Shown piece after piece: positions 1 through 9,184 of a stretch of 64,000 nucleotides of DNA (within the stretch, counting starts at the first letter, position 1; each line of letters begins with the position of its first letter). Origin of the DNA: Ryuthela nishihirai (lineage: Eukaryota > Arthropoda > Arachnida > Araneae > Heptathelidae); assembly GCA_038380435.1 (NCBI GenBank), contig JAWZYU010000034.1, positions 2,648,704 through 2,712,703 of the forward strand, given 5' to 3'. The translations under genes and the position numbers were made by a program. The notes beneath the pieces are model-generated. The model searched no databases. It worked only from the letters and a program-made list of their open reading frames with translations, and was not told where the DNA came from.

Positions 1-156
1 TATTTAATGGACATTTTTATATCAGTTCAGTATGTAGATGACTGAAACTGTCGAATAATGGCGTTGAAATCTGAAAGATTTCTTCCATTTGATTTCCTTA
101 AAGAGGTAGACACTCATATCTTGTCCGGTGTGCAATAGGAAAATGTCGTGACCCGT

Positions 157-595
157 CAAAATAGCCCAAGACTAAATAGCCCCGACAAAATAGCCCAAGA
201 CTAAAAAGCCCCGACAAAATAGCCTATTCTAAAATATCCCAAGACTAAATAGCCCTACAAAATAGCCCCGACAAAATAGCCTATTCTAAAATATCCCAAG
301 ACTAAATAGCCGTACAAAATAGCCCCGACAAAATAGCCTATTCTAAAATATCCCAAGACTAAATAGCCCGACAAAATAGCCTATTCTAAAATATCCCAAG
401 ACTAAATAGCCCTACAAAATAGCCCCGACAAATAGCCTATTCTAAAATATCCCAAGATTAAATAGCCCTACAAAATAGCCCCGACAAAATAGCCTATTCT
501 AAAATATCCCAAGACTAAATAGCCCCGACAAAATAGCCTATTCTAAAATATCCCAAGACTAAATAGCCCTACAAAATAGCTAGCCTATTTAAATT
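157..595. repeat. subterminal tandem repeat of the MULE (about 57-bp unit)
   Basis: The phrase tattctaaaatatccc occurs seven times between about 224 and 555, each followed by aagactaaatagcc and then variants of ctacaaaatagcccc. The unit is an extension of the terminal inverted repeat itself (the same aatagcccaagactaaatag phrase), so the left terminus has been amplified; the right terminus (3097-3141) carries it only once. Individual units differ by small deletions. No coding potential. Confidence 0.9.
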
Positions 596-635
596 CTAAA
601 TTTCGCATTTTAATCATTGTATTTATATATAAATA

Positions 636-786
636 AATACCCCCTCAAGCAGCTGCTTGCCACAGAGGACTGACAGGAGCCTGTCAGTTTATATGCCATA
701 GTAGAAGTGCCATGCCTTACCCGGGGCTCGAACCCAGGTCCCTTAGATCAGTAGCCAAGCGCGCTAACCACTCGGCCATGGGACGG
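636..786 (-). mobile_element. tRNA-derived SINE, family 2
   Basis: Read on the minus strand this begins with a tRNA-like head (ccgtcccatggccgagtggt, A-box; B-box gggttcgagccccggg) and ends in the family tail caagcagctgcttgaggggg plus tatttattt. The same family is seen at 8208-8410, 28286-28496 and, degraded, at 24640-24790 and 27285-27373. This copy lacks the middle gacctcagcagaaaa segment that the fuller copies have. Similar short AT-rich words (atataaata) flank it, a possible target duplication. It lies inside the MULE, between its gene and the subterminal repeats. Confidence 0.8.
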
Positions 787-876
787 ACACACATATAAAT
801 AGAAATTCTAAATATGGTTTGGTAATTCTTTACAAGTCTTTAAGGTTTGTGTTCCTTGCCACATTCTTTACAAAAA

Positions 877-2662
877 TTACATTTCAAGGTTATGTGAAAT
901 GCCACGAAGAAAGTCCATAGGTTCCATAGTTGCATGATTTCCCACTAATACTTCCAGGCGTCGATTCAGTTGCACATATTTAGTTTTGTTAGCATCTAGG
1001 TTGTGAATACTTGCAGCAAGGCGGGTAAAGCAGATTTCTACCATATCTTGCTCTTTTCGGAAATGGTCGATGAGTTTGTAGACGGATGGATAATGGCAAT
1101 CTACAGTTTGCTGGAATACCCTTCTACTGAACTATTTGTCCTCGGAAGACCATTGACGACGCGCTCATGAACATTCCATATATGTATTACAAATCGTGGT
1201 TGTGCTCGGCGATTGCGTCTTATTCGTCCTATATATGTATCTTCCCAGTAATCGTTGGGTTGGGTTGTTTTACCTCTGAGCGGCACTTTTTTGCACATCA
1301 TGGGCTAAATGGCCAGGTCACATGGACCCCGAAGGCTCAGAGAAGGTTGGGGAAGGGGACCCACTGGAACAGCTGTTGGGAGACAGATGGTAGCCTGCCG
1401 TCAAGACCATCCAGCGTGTTCTTTAACGTGCACAGGGTATGGCTCTCCCGCACACGGGGCCACGGCTTAACGTCCCATCCGACGGACGGCGGCCTTTCCA
1501 AGCCCATCATTGTCCCCTACTGACCGTGGGCAGGGCGGGGAATTTTGCGGAGATAAATCTCAACGCTGACCCAGCTGGGACTCGAACCTGGGAACTACAG
1601 ATTACGAGCCTGGCGCGCTACCGACTGAGCCACCCTCGCTCCTCCCAGTAATCGATAATGGGGTCTAGTTCGTTTGGGCATTTTTCAATTAATTCTTCAA
1701 ATACTCCTATAACATTATGTACCAGTACAAAACTCAACGCAAACAACATTTTTATATAAACACGCACATTTTCATTATTTACATAAAGTTCCGCTAAATT
1801 CAGTTCTTGCACTTTTCGCCATAAGCACTGTCCCAAATGAAACAAACAGCCAACAACTTCTGTGTTATTAAAAACTTGTAGCACGGCGTTTTGAATCACT
1901 TTCTCGTAATCACTTACACTTGTTGGATTTAAAGTTTCCTTCAACTGTAATAGTTTCTGAAATACGCGAACATATATTGCTTCACTTTTATTTCTTAACA
2001 ATACATATATCAGTGGAATACAACACTTTTCTATTAGTCCGTGTATCGTGAATAATTGAAAAAACAGTTCAGGTGATACTTTAAACGTGCCATCAACAAA
2101 CCAATGATGATATTGTTCCAATATTCTCAAATTTTCCTCAGTGCCGAACATTAGTATTCGATCAGGATCGTTTTCTCCAGAATCCCAAAGAAATAAAATT
2201 TTCGTTTCTTGTGGTACTTTGAAGATCAACTGAAATTGCAATATCGGCAAAACTTGCAGGATTTGGATATGGAGGATTCGTTTTTTTTCGTATACGTTCT
2301 ATTGCTCTCTGGGAGGCAATATAATTTGGAAGCTGAATCGATGCTTCCAAAGATATTCCACTTGTGCAGGCTTGATATATTTGCCTAGGCTTCTCCACAG
2401 CACTCTGTGCTCTATGTTTCATTTCAGAAACGCATTTCAATGCCTGATTTTTAGCTGGATTTGGCGCATGGTTGTGTTCCGTCACGACCCGGAAGTCAGC
2501 ACTCAATGTTCTTAGACGCCCTTTACAAGTTGGAACTATACACCTCCACGATGTACTTTCATCCCGGTTTTCCCTAGCCTTGCGATATCGATGACCATCT
2601 TTCAGCAGCAGATCTTTTCCTTTTTGCGACGAGATTTTCTCCATTTTTCTTGCAAAACACAA
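877..2662 (-). pseudogene. MULE transposase with N-terminal FLYWCH zinc finger (broken)
   Basis: Role by family: DDE transposase that would cut the MULE termini at 148 and 3141. Seen: starting at 2662 there is a FLYWCH-type domain (residues about 20-85, ending in a C..C then H-N-H signature, ..RVVTEHNHAP). The MULE domain follows in another frame (from about 2245), with HHWFVDGTFKVSPELFFQLF carrying the first catalytic Asp and CLFHLGQCLWRKVQ as the conserved C/H block. A SINE splits the gene at the codons for DYWED (1643-1654 and 1243-1254 are the target duplication); the frame resumes beyond it with RRNRRAQPRFVIHIWN and the conserved TNSSVEG. A further frameshift near 1115 is followed by HYPSVYKLIDHFRKEQD and a stop at 877-879. 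Removing the SINE leaves about 466 codons, a usual length for this family. At least two frameshifts (about 2170-2245 and about 1115) plus the SINE make it non-functional. The first Met at 2662 is chosen because the FLYWCH core follows it; a Met at 2644 is an alternative. Confidence 0.85.
1255..1642 (-). mobile_element. tRNA(Met)-derived SINE, family 1, with 12-bp TSD
   Basis: The tRNA-like head (ggtggctcagtcggtagcgc, B-box ggttcgagtcccagctggg) is at the right and the tail (gaggtaaaacaacccaaccc) at the left, so the element lies on the minus strand. The 12-mer tcccagtaatcg is present at 1243-1254 and 1643-1654. This is the reference full-length copy for the window: tRNA region about 70 bp, central region containing gatgggacgttaagccgtgg, 3' module containing gttaaagaacacgctggatg. 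It interrupts the MULE transposase. Confidence 0.95.
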
Positions 2663-2799
2663 ATAATAACGGAATATAGATTAGTTAATATCTATTAAAT
2701 AGTTGTGTATTATATCAATAAATAAACGCATCCGGTAAAATAGATATTAAAATAACTTACTTATTCCGTTAGAGATCTCCTGCAACGACTCCCGCAAGA

Positions 2800-2942
2800 C
2801 ACGTGTGCGCCACGTGTGAACAAAAAACTAAAACTAGAAGCCAAACTAAAACGAGAGATTACGTCATCACCTGTGGTTGCCTAGGAAAGGGGGAAAATGA
2901 CACGTGGCTCCGATTACCGGTGAGCCACGTGCCTGTCACGTG
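2800..2942. promoter_or_regulatory. cluster of five CACGTG palindromes upstream of the MULE gene
   Basis: cacgtg occurs at 2800-2805, 2811-2816, 2901-2906, 2926-2931 and 2937-2942, just 5' of the transposase start (2662). CACGTG is the classical E-box core. Here the sites could be promoter elements or subterminal transposase-binding sites; the sequence does not decide. The low confidence refers to the function, not to the motif positions. Confidence 0.35.
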
Positions 2943-3254
2943 ACTCGTTTGTTATTATAATATTTCTAATTATAGATGAAACAACGCAACTTGTTGCAAA
3001 GTTACCTTCATTTTACCAAAGTATAGGAAGACATATTACGCGCGTTTTCCGACGCGCAAGTTGGATTTTTACTTTGGGTTTTAAATAGGCTAAACTATTT
3101 CTTCGGGGCTATTTAGTCTTGGGCTATTTTGACGGGGTACCGGAAAATGTCACATGGAAAAATTTTAGAATTAAGGTACAAATGAAAGAAAGGGTTTTTT
3201 TTAATCTATCGATGAGGTTAAAGATTACGATGTGTACTTCAATATTTTTTTCTC

Positions 3255-4452
3255 CATTCAGAAATACTCTGTTTTATTAAACGTTCTGGCAAAAATTCAG
3301 TGATTAAAAATTTTCTGTTTTCCTAAGCATTATGAAAAACAGTGTGAAGCTTGTTATAACCGTTTTCTTAATTGTAACTCATTCTCAAATTAAGGACAAA
3401 TTGTAGACAGCTCATTTACTACTTATTGGTAATTATTATGATTAGTGATAATCTCTATTCCATATTTAATTGATGTATTTAAAACGTATTTAATTCTGTT
3501 AAGAGTTAAATTCAAAAACTAAGAAATAATTGTACACACAGCTTTATTTACTAATCCTTTTAAGTTAATTATTAAATGACAAGTGATAAGTTTTTATTCA
3601 AAACTTTTATTGATGTATTCAAAAGTACTTAATCCTCCCAACAGTTAAATAAAAAGTGTTTCAAAATCAAGGAAGTTATAAAATTATTCCACTTTAAATT
3701 GATCTATTTCGAAAACCTCTTCTCTTCATTATTTCCACTCACTTAATTTACCGAACTGAAAAATTCCTGTAGAAAGGAAATAAGCCTCCATCTAAATTAA
3801 TTATTTTCTTAAGGATATCAAAATGGCTTTTCTCAGCAGAATCCGTGGAACTTATAAAGTTAATTATATTTATTAGGAAACTCTTGATGTAAATGAATCA
3901 TTAGATTAATGCATTTCCGTTGTATTTTCATTTTCGAGGCAAACATTTAGGAACGAGTGTTGTAAACAAATTAACATATTCTTTAGACGATTTAAAATAT
4001 TGATTTCATCACGGATTTCATCCAGAGCAATTCAGAAATCTCTCGTTCAGTAAGTTGCTTTAGCCGATTAAAGAAATATGCAAAAGTGAAATTAATGTTT
4101 CCTTTGAAAAACAAATTATTTTATAAAGTAATTTTACTGATAATAAAGTTATAATAAGCATTTTAAACGGTTTAAATTTAGGAACTTATATGAATGTTCA
4201 TTTTGTAAAATCTAGTTACCTTCGTAAAATAAATACAAATGCATTAATTATTTCAGAAATAATTGGAAATTACTCTTAAGTTACATTTTAATCTGTCAAA
4301 ACAATTAGAAGGCAATATATCATCTCTGCTTAATTTTTTACGTGGGTCAAAGTAATTTTTTGCATGATCTAATTGACGAAAATTCGGATTATGTATCATT
4401 TAAGATTATGGGATATTAAAAGAATAAAATGAGGCTAGGCAAGTAACTTTAT
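3255..4452. repeat. copy A of a diverged 1.2-kb duplicated non-coding segment
   Basis: Colinear matches to 17310-18788 and 23516-23765: for example ttccactcacttaat at 3729 versus ttccactcagttaat at 18038, atggcttttctcagcagaat at 3824 versus atggctttcctcagcagaat at 18131, tcattagattaatgcatttc near 3899 and 18269, and tttaatctgtcaaaacaatt near 4290 versus the tttagtctgtcaaacaatta block near 23590. AT-rich, no reading frame. It is either an unclassified old repeat family or a segmental duplication. The second copy is split by a LINE. Confidence 0.8.
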
Positions 4453-6736
4453 CCATCCACATCGTGTCCCTTGTTGACTGCAAGGCACGGAAAGATTAGG
4501 ATGAGTTTGCAAAAAAGGCCTATGGCAATGGAATGCGGAGGACAGGAAACACGTCATCTGGTCTGTCGAATCACGGTTTCAACTCTATCACGCCGTTGAA
4601 ACGATGTGTGTATGGCGTAAATCACACGAAGCGAGAAACTCAGCTTGCCAAGTTGGGGTCATACAGGCAGGTGGAGGCGGTATAACAATTTGTGGCGCTT
4701 TAACATGGACTTGCTTGGGGCTCCTCATACCCTTCAAGACCTCCGTCACCAATGCAAGGTATGTGAGCATCCTCGCCGAATATCTACACCCTTTCGAAAC
4801 GATTCTCTTTCCGCATCATGACGTCATCTTTCAACAGGACAACGCCACACCGCATACATTCCGAGTGCGACCAATTGGCTCCAGGAGCATTCAAGTGAGT
4901 TTGTCACACCGTACACTTCCCGAGCGGCGATTGGCTGCAGGAGCATTCAAGTGAGTTTGTCGCACCGTACATTTCCCGAGTGGCGACCAGTTGGCTGCAG
5001 GAGCATTCAAGTGAGTTTGTCGCACCGTACATTTCCCGAGTGGCGACCAGTTGGCTGCAGGAGCATTCAAGTGAGTTTGTCACACCGTACACTTCCCGAG
5101 CGGCGATTGGCTGCAGGAGCATTCAAGTGAGTTTGCCACACCGTACATTTCCCGAGTGGCGACCAATTGGCTGCAAGAGCATTCAAGTGAGTTTGTCACA
5201 CCGTACACTTCCCGAGTGGCGACCAATTGGCTGCAGGAGGATTCAAGTGAGTTTGTCACACCGTACACTTCCCGAGTGGCGACCAATTGGCTGCAGGAGG
5301 ATTCAAGTGAGTTTGTCACACCGTACACTTCCCGAGTGGCGACCAATTGGCTGCAGGAGCATTCAAGTGAGTTTGTCACACCGTACACTTCCCGAGTGGC
5401 GACCAATTGGCTGCAGGAGGATTCAAGTGAGTTTGTCACACCGTACACTTCCCGAGTGGTGACCAATTGGCTGCAGGAGGATTCAAGTGAGTTTGTCACA
5501 CCATACACTTCCCGAGTGACGACCAATTGGCTGCAGGAGCATTCAAGTGAGTTTGTCACACCGTACACTTCCCGAGTGGCGACCAATTGGCTGCAGGAGG
5601 ATTCAAGTGAGTTTGTCACACCGTACACTTCCCGAGTGGCGACCAATTGGCTGCAGGAGGATTCAAGTGAGTTTGTCACACCGTACACTTCCCGAGTGGC
5701 GACCAATTGGCTGCAGGAGCATTCAAGTGAGTTTGTCACACCGTACACTTCCCGAGTGGCGACCAATTGGCTGCAGGAGGATTCAAGTGAGTTTGTCACA
5801 CCGTACACTTCCCGAGTGGCGACCAATTGGCTGCAGGAGGATTCAAGTGAGTTTGTCACACCATACACTTCCCGAGTGACGACCAATTGGCTGCAGGAGC
5901 ATTCAAGTGAGTTTGTCACACCGTAAACTTCCCGAGTGGCGACCAATTGGCTGCAGGAGCATTCAAGTGAGTTTGTCACACCGTACACTTCCCGAGTGGC
6001 GACCAATTGGCTGCAGGAGGATTCAAGTGAGTTTGTCACACCGTACACTTCCCGAGTGGCGACCAATTGGCTGCAGGAGCATTCAAGTGAGTTTGTCACA
6101 CCGTACACTTCCCGAGTGGCGACCAATTGGCTGCAGGAGGATTCAAGTGAGTTTGTCACACCGTACACTTCCCGAGTGGTGACCAATTGGCTGCAGGAGC
6201 ATTCAAGTGAGTTTGTCACACCGTACACTTCCCGAGTGGCGACCAATTGGCTGCAGGAGGATTCAAGTGAGTTTGTCACACCGTACACTTCCCGAGTGGT
6301 GACCAATTGGCTGCAGGAGCATTCAAGTGAGTTTGTCACACCATACACTTCCCGAGTGGCGACCAATTGGCTGCAGGAGCATTCAACTGAGTTTGTCACA
6401 CCGTACACTTCCCGAGTGGCGACCAATTGGCTCTAAGAGCATTCAAGTGAGTTTGTCACACTCAAATGGCCCCCTCGATCATCGGACCATAGCTCCATTG
6501 AGAATTTGTGGGACGAACTGGAAAGATCTGTTCGAGCCCAACAACCCCACCGGGAACCGTGGATACTCTACAACAGGCCATCCTCGCATTCATGGATCTT
6601 AATGGGCGGCAATACCACCTCCGTGTTTTAAACACCTGATTGAGTCCTTACCAAGACGTCTGGCTGCTGTTGTGAGGATAAAAGGTGGCGCAACATGTTA
6701 TTAGGTAAGTGTGTGTAATAATTTTTCCATTCAGTG
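4453..6736 (+). pseudogene. Tc1-family transposase pseudogene with internal codon-block amplification
   Basis: Role by family: DDE transposase of a Tc1-like element. Seen: 4604-4865 encodes VWRKSHEARNSACQVGVIQA, GGGGITICGALTW, and then FQQDNATPHT, the second catalytic Asp motif. The expected continuation is replaced by a tandem array (4864-6468) of a 20-residue block. After the array come a P-R-S-D-H-S-S-I-E-N-L-W-D-E-L-E block (the third catalytic residue, E, normally in SPIENLWDELE) across two frames, then LRVLNT and a C-terminal RLAAVV.IKGGA. Downstream, tccattcagtg|ta at 6736-6738 resembles a Tc1 terminus with a TA site. The 5' terminus and N-terminal DNA-binding part are not recognisable upstream of 4453, so it is 5'-truncated. 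A one-base deletion at 4869 and frame changes elsewhere make it a pseudogene. Confidence 0.8.
4864..6468. repeat. 60-bp tandem array derived from Tc1 transposase codons (about 27 copies)
   Basis: Each unit reads gagtggcgaccaattggctg + caggag[c/g]attcaagtg + agtttgtcacaccgtacact + tcccgag. Nearly all units are 60 bp, so the frame is kept: on the plus strand it encodes TSRVATNWLQEHSSEFVTPY per unit, with E-H or E-D at one position. Two early units are 57 bp (gattggctgcagg, lacking three bases). The c/g variant alternates in a pattern of c-g-g triplets (5161-5880) then c-g pairs, and the ccatac..gtgac variant recurs 360 bp apart (5503 and 5863), so there is higher-order structure. A stop (taa, 5924-5926) breaks the plus frame once; the minus strand is also open for 448 codons (5080-6426). 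The repeats cannot encode a normal transposase. Confidence 0.95.
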
Positions 6737-7111
6737 TATTGAGAGTATATAGCCTAAAAGTGGCAACCTGGAAAATCAGGGCTTTGTGGTGACAGTATTT
6801 AAAGATTTCAGTTGCATTTCAAAAATAAATATATACGTATATAAAAAGACGAATCAGAATAATATGACCACCTACCGCAGTATATGTTTGGTACGTGGTC
6901 ATATAATTCTAGTAAGATTGTGTATATATTTTGTTTCGAAATCTAAAGAGAATTTCTAGAAAAAGGGTTGGATAACAATATTGCTCGATGAATTTGCAAC
7001 AAAATTGGTGAAAAAGTGTTTCTTGAATAAATATCGAATATGTAGCAAACTTTCCATGATTTTTCACTGAAAAACGTCACAACAGTGTTAAATATGCCAT
7101 CCCAGTCGATT
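6737..7111. other. unassigned AT-rich spacer with a small inverted repeat
   Basis: No gene seen. aatatgaccac (6861-6871) and gtggtcatata (6895-6905) form short inverted arms; the phrase ataatatgaccacctac here also ends the MITE-derived units elsewhere (for example about 46064-46080 and 36635-36648), so this may be a relic of that family. Confidence 0.4.
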
Positions 7112-8106
7112 TGTTACCGTTAAAGCTCGAAAGCCGCTAATGTGCACATTACCTAGCTAATCTGCAGATTAACTGATTTGCTCCGTTAACGTGCGGAATC
7201 AAGAGTTTTCTGCATTTTACCTAGGTAATGTCACATTAACGGCTTCCGTATCGTTAAAGTTCAAAAGTTTGTTTCTCTCATTTCCTTTCCCTACTTAGGA
7301 ACCCGAATCAAGCGTCAAAATCACAAAAAAGTGACTCTTTCTAGAGTTATTTGGCAAAAAGTGCCAAAAACGCAATCGGACATGAGAGAGGCCAAAAAAA
7401 AAAACCAAATCGTTCGAAATGACCCCTCTAGTATAGAGAGTCACCCCCCTGCTACAAGAATCAGTGGTCCGAATTATCATGACACGCCCCAAATTATTTT
7501 AAGCCAAGTGAGAACGAATCAGTAAAAATTCCCATGTTAACCTATGGGAATTCAGACCCAAAAAATGTCGAAAAGCTAAAATTTTCAAAAATTCACAAAA
7601 AGTAAAAAAAACGGACTTAGAGCAGAAAAAAAGACACCCACTCGAAGAAGAGCAGTAGCCCTAAAATATGATTAAAAAAAAATGAAGAGAAAGTCAACGG
7701 GAAGTTTGATTCTTTGTATTATAGTTTATTAATTGACTGATGATTGATTTTATCAACTAATTTGTTGATTGTTTGATTGTATAAACTTTGTATTATAGTT
7801 TATTAATTGACTGATGATTGATTTTATCAACTAATTTGTTGATTGTTTGATTGTATAAACTTGATTCTTTAGATATCGAAAAATAAATAAATAACATTAT
7901 GTTAATTTAAGCGTACAGAAACGTTCCTGTTGCTCCAGCAAAGATCTTATTTTCACTTTAACGAGTGCCTAGTAGGTAATGTGCAGATTATCCAGGTAAT
8001 TTGCAGATTACCTAGGTAATTTGAGAAATGAAACAATTTTCCGCACGTTAACGGATCACCCTAGATAATCTGTAGAATAACTGATTTCTGCACTTTAGCG
8101 GTAACA
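7112..8106. repeat. 1-kb element with long imperfect terminal inverted repeats, no gene
   Basis: The left arm (7112-7260) contains tgttaccgttaaag, ccgttaacgtgcgga and tacctaggtaatg; the right arm (7960-8106) contains, inverted, tgttaccgctaaag, ccgttaacgtgcgga and tacctaggtaat. The arms are about 150 bp and imperfect. The interior (7261-7960) has no convincing reading frame but holds a 74-bp tandem duplication. This fits a non-autonomous foldback or MITE-like element of unknown superfamily; I see no clear target duplication. Confidence 0.6.
7712..7859. repeat. 74-bp perfect-looking tandem duplication
   Basis: ctttgtattatagtttatta starts at 7712 and again at 7786; the two 74-bp units appear identical (ending gtttgattgtataaa). 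It is AT-rich and non-coding, inside the long-inverted-repeat element. Confidence 0.9.
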
Positions 8107-8207
8107 GATACACAAATTAGAGGAAATTGGGTGAGAGATTACCTATTACAGCAATACAAAGCTCAGAAAAGGTCTCTCATAGTGTGTACTAGTTGAACGA
8201 CAGACAG

Positions 8208-8410
8208 CCGTCCCGTGGCCGAGTGGTTAGCACGCTTGGCTACTGATCTAAGGGACCTGGGTTCAAGCCCCGGATTTAGGCATGGATGTGTGTGTCGCTT
8301 TTCTGCTGAGGTCCTGCCATCCTCTCAGATCTCCTACTATGGCATATAAACTAACAGGCTCCTGTCAGACCTCTGTGGCAAGCAGCTGCTTGAGGGGATA
8401 TTTATTTTTA
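8208..8410 (+). mobile_element. tRNA-derived SINE, family 2 (full copy)
   Basis: The head is ccgtcccgtggccgagtggt (A-box) with B-box gggttcaagccccgg; the body contains tgtgtcgcttttctgctgag and cctcagatctcctactatgg, and the tail is caagcagctgcttgagggga followed by tatttattttta. Flanks ttgaacgacagacag (8193-8207) and ttgaacggcagccag (8411-8425) are a 15-bp target duplication with two differences. The tRNA part keeps RNA polymerase III A and B boxes. Confidence 0.9.
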
Positions 8411-8425
8411 TTGAACGGCAGCCAG

Positions 8426-8754
8426 GTGCCATTTTAATCTGTGCATTCTTATTTTCACTGCTCTGAAATTTACGTTTCTGCGCACTCTCACCCCCCCCCC
8501 CCACAAGGCAACCTCTTACTACACAGATTCATTACGAAGAATTGCCTCGCGTTGCTAACGCAGAGCGTGTTCTCAAATACCCGTGGCATTGTATCTACAC
8601 AAACTATCAAAATTTTTATTTCGTCTCGACAGTTTTTCCTACCCTATGGTTCTCATGATACTCTACCGAACTCTTCCAAATATAGTACGCGAATTCCTTC
8701 TATGTGACCAGGTGATGGGTTAAAAAAAAACAGGTCCCTACCTGCAATGAAAGG
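8426..8754. other. unassigned spacer with a C10 tract
   Basis: No gene or repeat recognised. A homopolymer of about ten C lies near 8491-8500. Confidence 0.4.
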
Positions 8755-9184
8755 GTTAGGGGTGGCTCAATCGGTAGAGCTCCAGACTCATAATCTGTAG
8801 TTTCCAAGTTCAAGACCTCAGCTTTATCTCCTCAAAAAAAAAAAAATCCTGTTCGCAGTCAGTAGCGGACAACGATGATCTTGAAAAGGCCGCCGTCTTA
8901 TGGATAACACTTTAACTTGTAGACAATGTGCAGAGAGCCATAATCGTTAAGGCACCTAATCTCCCAATATATTGACACCTAATCTTCAAAATATTTGGCT
9001 GGATGTCCTTGACGGGTGGCTACCATCTGTCTCTTAATGGCTGTTCCAGTGGGTCCCCTCCCCCAACCTTCTCTCAGCCCTCTGCTCCTTTTCTCAGATC
9101 TCTAAGCCCTCAGAGTCCTTGTGACCCATTTAGCGGATTGTGTGCAAAAAAGTACAGCCCAGAAGTAAAACAACTCAACCCGAT
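8755..9184 (+). mobile_element. old diverged SINE, family 1
   Basis: The head gggtggctcaatcggtagag is followed by cagactcataatctg, so this copy keeps CAT at the anticodon position, as in elongator tRNA-Met; the younger copies read CGT there. The middle is shortened (8830-9000), then ggctaccatctgtct, ccagtgggtcccctccccca and aaaacaactcaacc mark the 3' module. The divergence indicates an old insertion. Confidence 0.8.

Larger units (their letters stand above)
148..3141 (-). mobile_element. MULE (Mutator-like) DNA transposon with TIRs and 10-bp TSD
   Basis: Seen: the same 10-mer, ggaaaatgtc, lies at 138-147 and 3142-3151. Immediately inside are inverted termini: left about 148-187 and right about 3097-3141, sharing cccgtcaaaatagcccaag and continuing through actaaatagcccc. 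Between them, on the minus strand, lies a decayed FLYWCH/MULE transposase gene (877-2662). A 9-11 bp target duplication is typical of the Mutator superfamily, so termini, duplication and gene agree. The element is about 3.0 kb but carries a SINE of family 1 (1255-1642) and one of family 2 (about 636-786) plus a subterminal tandem repeat, so the original was about 2.4 kb. It is probably immobile on its own because of frameshifts, but its ends look intact. Confidence 0.85.

Noticed and set aside
1167..1523. Recurrent 60-130 codon proteins starting like [18 protein letters not shown], seen at about 15 places
   Set aside because: They are translations of SINE family 1 in one orientation. The same DNA carries tRNA heads and target duplications, and the frames differ by indels between copies.
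5080..6426. 448-codon minus-strand open frame (VATREVYGVTNSLECSCSQL repeated)
   Set aside because: It is the antisense of the 60-bp array, open only because 60 is a multiple of three; the sense strand explains the sequence as transposase.
4864..6468. CRISPR-like regular repeat array
   Set aside because: There are no unique spacers between the repeats, and the unit is a transposase codon block in a eukaryotic genome.
8208..8280. Leu/Ser-like tRNA gene at the head of SINE family 2
   Set aside because: It occurs at several places joined to the same body and tail and with a target duplication, so it is a SINE head.
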